Assembly: GCA_002720745.1 (NCBI GenBank)
Contig: PBJO01000005.1
Coordinates: 1 to 39,386 of the forward strand
Direction: 5' to 3'
Length of the DNA stretch: 39,386 nt
From: Balneola sp.
GTDB taxonomy: Bacteria > Bacteroidota > Rhodothermia > Balneolales > Balneolaceae
Below are positions 34,789 to 39,386 of this stretch, one piece after another. Each line of letters opens with the position of its first letter. Within the stretch, counting starts at the first letter, position 1. Position numbers and translations under genes: made by a program. The notes under the pieces are model-generated. The model worked only from the letters and a program-made list of their open reading frames with translations, had not been told where the DNA came from and made no database searches.

Positions 34789-36129
34789 ATGAGTCTTCAT
34801 TTTTATCTCTACCAAAGCCCATTCGTTTCTGAATTTATTCAGGCCAAAGGAAGTATGGGCTCGCACCGAGAAGGAATTCTTATTGAATGGAAACACTCTA
34901 TTGGCTCAGCTTGGGCCGAATGTGCACCTCTTCCCGGCTTTTCCAAGGAAAGTCTAGCAGATTGTGTAAACATTCTAGTTACACACAAATCAGAAATGGA
35001 AAAACAGTTAGACCATTTAGAGGACAATGCTGCTCAAAACCAGAGCGGTTTGCCCACATTTTTTGACTTTGAATATGCAGAAAGGGCAACACGAGCACTA
35101 TACACATCTACTAAGCATAAATTTCCGTCAGTTCAGTTTGCCTTAAGTATGCTTCTTTACGATTGGGCAAGTCAAAGAGAAAATCGCCCACTAAACTGCC
35201 TAATTGGCGATCATGCCCATGAATTGGCCTCCGAGGCTAATGCTGCTGCTAGTTCTACTCCCTCCCCTGCTGCCACTGTTCATGCAAAAACCATAGACGA
35301 TTCGTATCAGATAACAGGTCCCATCTCTGACTCAAAAGACCATCTGCTACAAATTCCAATAAATGCATTAATACCAATTACAAACCCGGAGGAATCTTTG
35401 AAGTTGGCCAAAAATGCCTGGTTGAAGGGTTTTAGGACCATAAAAATGAAAGTTGGCTCAAATCATGAATCGAACCTAAATAGATTGGCTAAAATTCAGG
35501 ATGCATTACCTGGAATATGTTACCGACTGGATCCAAATGGGCAGTGGGAATCCGAGTCCCTTAAGCCATTTGAAAAAGACTACGAACGCTATGCCATTGA
35601 ATATATAGAACAGGCCGTACCCCCTGACGAATTCATTGCGTTTTGCCTTGAACGCTCATCCAAAGCACCTTCAATGGCCGCGGACGAAAGCAGTGTTGAA
35701 TTTTCGTCCTTCACCTCACTATTAGGTCAAAAAAATATATCTTTTTTCGTGCTCAAACCAACACTAACTGGTGGAATTCCAGAGATGATTCAACGCTGTG
35801 TTTTAGCCCATGAGAAAAGTCAATCATGCATCTTTAGTAGTGCATTTGATGGCATCATTGCCCGACATACCTTAGCCTGCCTAGGATGGATGAATAACCA
35901 ACTTAGCGGCCGAAAACTGACGCATGGGGTAGATACTGGTCGCTGGCTTGTCGAAAATTACTCAAGCCCTGAGCGTAAATTTATCCCTGAGGTGTATGAG
36001 GGAAATTACAGCTTAAATCCTAGCCTTTTTGACGGTCAAGCCTATCATTCAAGCCCTCAATACAGTAAAAATTTCCAAACGCTTGATTCGCTGATAACAC
36101 GCAGCGGACTTACATCAATAGCAGAATAG
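34789..36129 (+). CDS. menC: o-succinylbenzoate synthase
   Basis: This is a 446-residue enolase-superfamily enzyme that dehydrates SHCHC to o-succinylbenzoate in menaquinone synthesis. The active-site set is complete: the K-x-K pair K219/K221 (TIKMKVG), metal ligands D248 (YRLDPNG), E274 (YIEQAV) and D299 (MAADESS), and the second lysine K323 (FVLKPTLTGG). It is longer than common MenC (about 320-375). A low-complexity insert near 145-185 (NAAASSTPSPAATVHAK) and extra N-terminal sequence account for this. It is directly followed by menE with a 4-base gap. Confidence 0.92.
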   Translation: MSLHFYLYQSPFVSEFIQAKGSMGSHREGILIEWKHSIGSAWAECAPLPGFSKESLADCVNILVTHKSEMEKQLDHLEDNAAQNQSGLPTFFDFEYAERATRALYTSTKHKFPSVQFALSMLLYDWASQRENRPLNCLIGDHAHELASEANAAASSTPSPAATVHAKTIDDSYQITGPISDSKDHLLQIPINALIPITNPEESLKLAKNAWLKGFRTIKMKVGSNHESNLNRLAKIQDALPGICYRLDPNGQWESESLKPFEKDYERYAIEYIEQAVPPDEFIAFCLERSSKAPSMAADESSVEFSSFTSLLGQKNISFFVLKPTLTGGIPEMIQRCVLAHEKSQSCIFSSAFDGIIARHTLACLGWMNNQLSGRKLTHGVDTGRWLVENYSSPERKFIPEVYEGNYSLNPSLFDGQAYHSSPQYSKNFQTLDSLITRSGLTSIAE

Positions 36130-36133
36130 AATA

Positions 36134-37672
36134 ATGAGTAATTCAGAGAATACACCACAGAAATTTACGTTTTCGTGCTCCGCATACTCAATTTTTATAC
36201 ATGATGGACGTGACGAAAAGCAGCCCATCAACTATTCGGATATAGCAGTATATAGCGAGCAGCTTCCCGATTGGCTACAAACGCATGAGTCCGATGACAA
36301 TACGTTTATCCTTCAGAGCGAAAATTCGGTAGAACTTTGTTGCCTCATTGCCGGATTATTCATTGCAGGTATCCCATTTTGCAGCATTGATCCAACATGG
36401 ACACCTGCACGAGTGATAGAATGGACCAAGGAAGTGCCACAAGGAAACTATTTAAATAGCGCTGATATAACAGCACTTCACGCTCAATGGCTAGCCTTTT
36501 TATCTAGTCATAAACCATCTCGTAAAGAGCTAAGCTTAACGGTTAAGTCCACACCATTTGCCTTTTTATTTACTTCGGGCACTAGTTCCAGACCAAAAAA
36601 AATTCCTCTTCGACATGCACAGCTTTGGGCAGCCTTCCAAGCCACACAAGCTCAAGTGCAACTAAGTCCAAATCTGAGTTGGGGGCTGTGCCTACCCCTG
36701 CATCATATTGGGGCTCTCAGTATTGTATTAAAATCACTGCTTTCTCACTCAGCTATAAGTCTCAGTAGCTCATCGGATGTTGAACGCTGGAATTCTTGGC
36801 TAGGTGGACAGCATAATTGTAAGGTAATCTCCATGGTACCTACTCAATTGTACAATTGGCTGGAGTACAATCGCACCAAAAAGCTAAGCCCAACTATTTC
36901 TAATGCCTTCCGTTTTATTATCTTAGGAGGTGGACCTGCAAACGCCACCGATGTAAAAAAATCCGAAAACCTTGGATGGCCAATATTGCTTAGCTACGGC
37001 ATGACCGAAACCTTTGCGCACATATGCTCCGTGCCAGCTTCAAAACTCCCAATGCCTTTGAAAGATCCGCTACCTGTTGGACACATGCATCCCGGTCAAT
37101 CCTTAGAATTACGTGCAAATAAAGACTCTAAAGATCTGATTATCTGGATAAAAGGTACCCAAATTTTTTCTCCAGAGCCATCGCAAAATCAACTCCAAAA
37201 AAATTTTGATGACCAAGGATGGTTTTGTACTGGAGACATTGGAAATACGGACAAAAAAGGTCTCTTATACATCCAGGCTCGTAGATTAGATCGCATAGTG
37301 AGTGGTGGAGAAAATGTTGCTATAGATTGGGTTATTGACTGCCTAAAGCGGCATCCAACCGTACAGGATTGCGCCATTATTGGAGTTGCTGACCCAAAAT
37401 GGGGACAAAAGGTAGTGGCCTTTATTGTGCCAAATCAAAGCATTTTAACTCCTGACGCCCAAAACAACATTGAGACTCATTCATCATTCGCAATAACAGA
37501 GCTAGAACCCGTTATAGCTGAAAAACTCTTACAACAATGCCGCGAAACATCACTGCCTCTATCCCATCACCCCAAAGAGATTTATTACCTGAGTGCGCTC
37601 CCGCGCACTTCGCTTGGTAAGCTGAATATGCCTAGGTTACAGAATCTATACTCATCAACCCGTGGAAAATAG
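36134..37672 (+). CDS. menE: o-succinylbenzoate-CoA ligase
   Basis: This 512-residue adenylate-forming enzyme activates o-succinylbenzoate to its CoA ester, the product step after MenC. The AMP-binding P-loop FTSGTSSRPKKI is at 146-157, YGMTET at 288-293, TGDIG with the hinge region RRLDRIVSGGEN further on, and the catalytic C-terminal lysine K496 in SLGKLNMPR. Substrate assignment relies on the adjacent menC and on menA. menF, menD, menH and menB are not in the window. It converges on purB with only 24 bases between. Confidence 0.92.
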   Translation: MSNSENTPQKFTFSCSAYSIFIHDGRDEKQPINYSDIAVYSEQLPDWLQTHESDDNTFILQSENSVELCCLIAGLFIAGIPFCSIDPTWTPARVIEWTKEVPQGNYLNSADITALHAQWLAFLSSHKPSRKELSLTVKSTPFAFLFTSGTSSRPKKIPLRHAQLWAAFQATQAQVQLSPNLSWGLCLPLHHIGALSIVLKSLLSHSAISLSSSSDVERWNSWLGGQHNCKVISMVPTQLYNWLEYNRTKKLSPTISNAFRFIILGGGPANATDVKKSENLGWPILLSYGMTETFAHICSVPASKLPMPLKDPLPVGHMHPGQSLELRANKDSKDLIIWIKGTQIFSPEPSQNQLQKNFDDQGWFCTGDIGNTDKKGLLYIQARRLDRIVSGGENVAIDWVIDCLKRHPTVQDCAIIGVADPKWGQKVVAFIVPNQSILTPDAQNNIETHSSFAITELEPVIAEKLLQQCRETSLPLSHHPKEIYYLSALPRTSLGKLNMPRLQNLYSSTRGK

Positions 37673-37696
37673 GCTTAGGATATGGAACAAAGCTTA

Positions 37697-38992
37697 TTAA
37701 TCAAGACCAACTCGGGCAAAAATCTGATCGACTTGCCTGCTATGATGGGCTAAATCGAACAGTTCATCAATTACTTCAGAACTAAACTGGCTGCTTATAA
37801 AGGGGTCCTCTTGAACTAGAGGTTTGAATGGGATTTGTTCCTTCCATGCGCGCATCGCGAGTGGTTGGACAGCGTCATAAGCTTTTTCACGCACCATACC
37901 CTGATCAATTAGTTTATTTAGAACCCGCTGAGAGAATACAAGTCCATGTGTTTTCCATATGTTGTACTCCATATTGTCTTCAAATACCACTAGGTTTTCC
38001 ATAACATTTGCAAAACGATGAAGCATGTAATCTAATAACATTGTGGCGTCAGGTAGAATAATCCGCTCTGCAGATGAGTGAGATATATCGCGTTCGTGCC
38101 AAAGGGGAATATTTTCGAAGGCAGTAATCATGTATCCACGAAGTACTCGAGCACAACCCGTGATATTTTCAGAACTAACAGGATTACGCTTGTGAGGCAT
38201 GGAAGAGGACCCTTTTTGCCCTTTACAAAAAGCCTCTTCTACCTCTCGCACTTCGCTTCGTTGCAAGTGACGCACTTCTACCGCTATTTTTTCGAGACTT
38301 GATCCAATTAAGGCTAAAGTCGACAAATAATGAGCATGGCGATCGCGTTGTAAAGTTTGAGTGGAAATTGGTGCTGGCTTGAGGCCTAATTTTTTACAAG
38401 TATAAGTTTCCACCTCAGGTGGAATATTCGCAAAAGTTCCAACTGATCCTGATAGCTTCCCAAACTCAACCGTATCGGCAGCATGTTCAAATCTTTCCAG
38501 ATTTCGTTGCATCTCCGCATACCATAGGGCACACTTTAGTCCATAGGTAGTGGGCTCAGCATGAATTCCGTGGGTACGACCCATCATCATAGTATATTTA
38601 TAATCTAAGGCTTTATTTTTTAGTACATCTATCATACGATACATATCATTTCGTAGTATTTGGTTTGCCTTTTTTAAACGAACTCCCCAAGCAGTATCAA
38701 CTACATCAGTAGAGGTAAGTCCATAATGCACCCATTTTTTTTCATCACCTAGGGTTTCAGAAACTGCCCGAGTAAATGCTACTACATCGTGACGAGTCTG
38801 CTCTTCAATCTCTTTTATTCGATTCAATGAAAAGCTAGCCTTTTGGTAAAGGGTATTCACATCATTTTGAGGTATACCCCCTAATTGTGACCATGCCCAA
38901 CAAGCCGCTAATTCAACGTCGAGCCAAGCATCAAACTGTGCTTGCTCGGTCCAAATTGCTATCATTTCTTCGCGAGAGTATCGAGCTATCAT
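37697..38992 (-). CDS. purB: adenylosuccinate lyase
   Basis: This 431-residue enzyme of the fumarase/aspartase superfamily acts twice in purine synthesis, splitting fumarate from SAICAR and from adenylosuccinate. The superfamily signature [10 protein letters not shown] is at 262-271, with the catalytic serine in it. [16 protein letters not shown] and [15 protein letters not shown] are further active-site blocks. The N-terminus [14 protein letters not shown] matches the Bacillus/Bacteroidota type. It is a single minus-strand gene. Confidence 0.97.
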   Translation of the reverse strand: MIARYSREEMIAIWTEQAQFDAWLDVELAACWAWSQLGGIPQNDVNTLYQKASFSLNRIKEIEEQTRHDVVAFTRAVSETLGDEKKWVHYGLTSTDVVDTAWGVRLKKANQILRNDMYRMIDVLKNKALDYKYTMMMGRTHGIHAEPTTYGLKCALWYAEMQRNLERFEHAADTVEFGKLSGSVGTFANIPPEVETYTCKKLGLKPAPISTQTLQRDRHAHYLSTLALIGSSLEKIAVEVRHLQRSEVREVEEAFCKGQKGSSSMPHKRNPVSSENITGCARVLRGYMITAFENIPLWHERDISHSSAERIILPDATMLLDYMLHRFANVMENLVVFEDNMEYNIWKTHGLVFSQRVLNKLIDQGMVREKAYDAVQPLAMRAWKEQIPFKPLVQEDPFISSQFSSEVIDELFDLAHHSRQVDQIFARVGLD

Positions 38993-39270
38993 AAAAAATA
39001 GTGAATTAGTGGATTGGATTTAAGATAAGGTTTCTATTAATGTGTTTGGAACTAAATATTGTTGACAGTGGACTAATTAAAACATAAAAATTTTATTTTA
39101 TAAACCTAAAATAATTTATATAATAAATAGATTTACTTTATTTATTCAATATAAAAATATTTTACACGTAAATTATTAATATTTTTACATAAAAAATATT
39201 AATAATTTTATTTTATTTTATATTTTCACTAAATAAATTAGCACCGTTAATAATCACAAACTCGCTATAA
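38993..39270. other. AT-rich divergent spacer between purB and the ammonium transporter
   Basis: The spacer carries no gene. It must hold the promoters of both flanking genes, but no strong TTG/TAnnTTTG pair is visible. Its main structure is the 17-bp hairpin listed separately. Confidence 0.5.
39170..39208. repeat. perfect 17-bp AT-only hairpin upstream of the ammonium transporter
   Basis: AAATTATTAATATTTTT (39170-39186) and AAAAATATTAATAATTT (39192-39208) are exact reverse complements with a 5-base loop (ACATA). The right arm ends 62 bases before the ATG at 39271. Because the flanking genes diverge, it is not an obvious terminator. Confidence 0.85.
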
Positions 39271-39386
39271 ATGGAACAACTACTCGCCTTAATAACTCTA
39301 CTGTCTCTAAGTAGTTTATCTTTATTTGCACTAGAAGCAGATGCTGGGACAGTACAGGATAACTTAAACTATGTTTGGACAATTAT
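39271..39386 (+). CDS. amt: ammonium transporter, 5' part only
   Basis: The window ends 38 codons into this gene. A hydrophobic signal-like segment (LLALITLLSLSSLSLFA) is followed by DAGTVQDNLNYVWTI, which resembles the start of the first helix of Amt/AmtB ammonium channels (commonly a NLDYVWT-like run). The identification rests on this short stretch and on the nearby glnA, so it is moderate. Amt proteins let ammonium enter the cell for glutamine synthetase. Confidence 0.6.
   Translation, partial: MEQLLALITLLSLSSLSLFALEADAGTVQDNLNYVWTI

Overview
The window looks like ordinary chromosome from a low-GC, probably marine or free-living member of the Bacteroidota/Rhodothermota/Balneolota group (FCB superphylum). 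Evidence for this: a C-terminal type IX secretion sorting domain of the YPNPFNPTT kind; TTG-N19-TAnnTTTG-like promoters; a DUF3098 protein; a type II (eukaryote-like) glutamine synthetase; a secreted family usually (mis)named asparagine synthetase B in this group; and stand-alone RRM proteins. I saw no rRNA, tRNA, CRISPR array, insertion sequence or prophage.

Layout. Positions 1-4403 hold a cobalamin uptake unit on the minus strand: promoter, B12 riboswitch, BtuB-like TonB-dependent receptor, then a secreted beta-propeller with a T9SS sorting domain that may be a BtuG-like cobalamin-capture protein. A FatA/FatB-type acyl-ACP thioesterase follows on plus. Next on minus come a DAACS dicarboxylate symporter, a DUF92 membrane protein and a DUF3098 protein. 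Positions 8136-12806 (plus) form a tightly coupled operon of maf, a TPR protein, a secreted GATase1-like protein and mazG, so two nucleotide-pool-sanitising enzymes bracket two exported proteins. gltA (plus) then overlaps the 3' end of leuS (minus). From 25355 down to 16821 the minus strand carries gatB, a thioredoxin-fold lipoprotein that lacks the CxxC, tpiA, purD, an exported beta-propeller, and a LuxE/LuxC pair (fatty acid activation and reduction to aldehyde). The right third holds pckA, prfA, purK-purE, an RRM protein, a DUF2141 protein, type II glnA, menA, menC-menE, purB, and the first 116 bases of a probable ammonium transporter.

The genes serve central metabolism (citrate synthase, PEP carboxykinase, triose-phosphate isomerase), four steps of purine synthesis, menaquinone synthesis, nitrogen assimilation and translation. 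Two intergenic stretches contain decayed genes: a rhodanese-domain lipoprotein (25621-26031) with three in-frame stops and no frameshift, and a YbjQ/UPF0145 protein (31471-31791) with a nonsense codon and two compensating frameshifts. The rhodanese relic contains a perfect 11-bp hairpin whose left arm includes one of the stop codons. Another notable structure is a perfect 17-bp AT-only hairpin in front of the ammonium transporter.

I do not see a clearly new multi-gene defence or mobile system. The best candidates for new biology are the T9SS-sorted propeller in the B12 operon, the LuxC/LuxE pair outside a lux operon, the cysteine-free thioredoxin-like lipoprotein, and the GATase1-like family in the maf-mazG operon.
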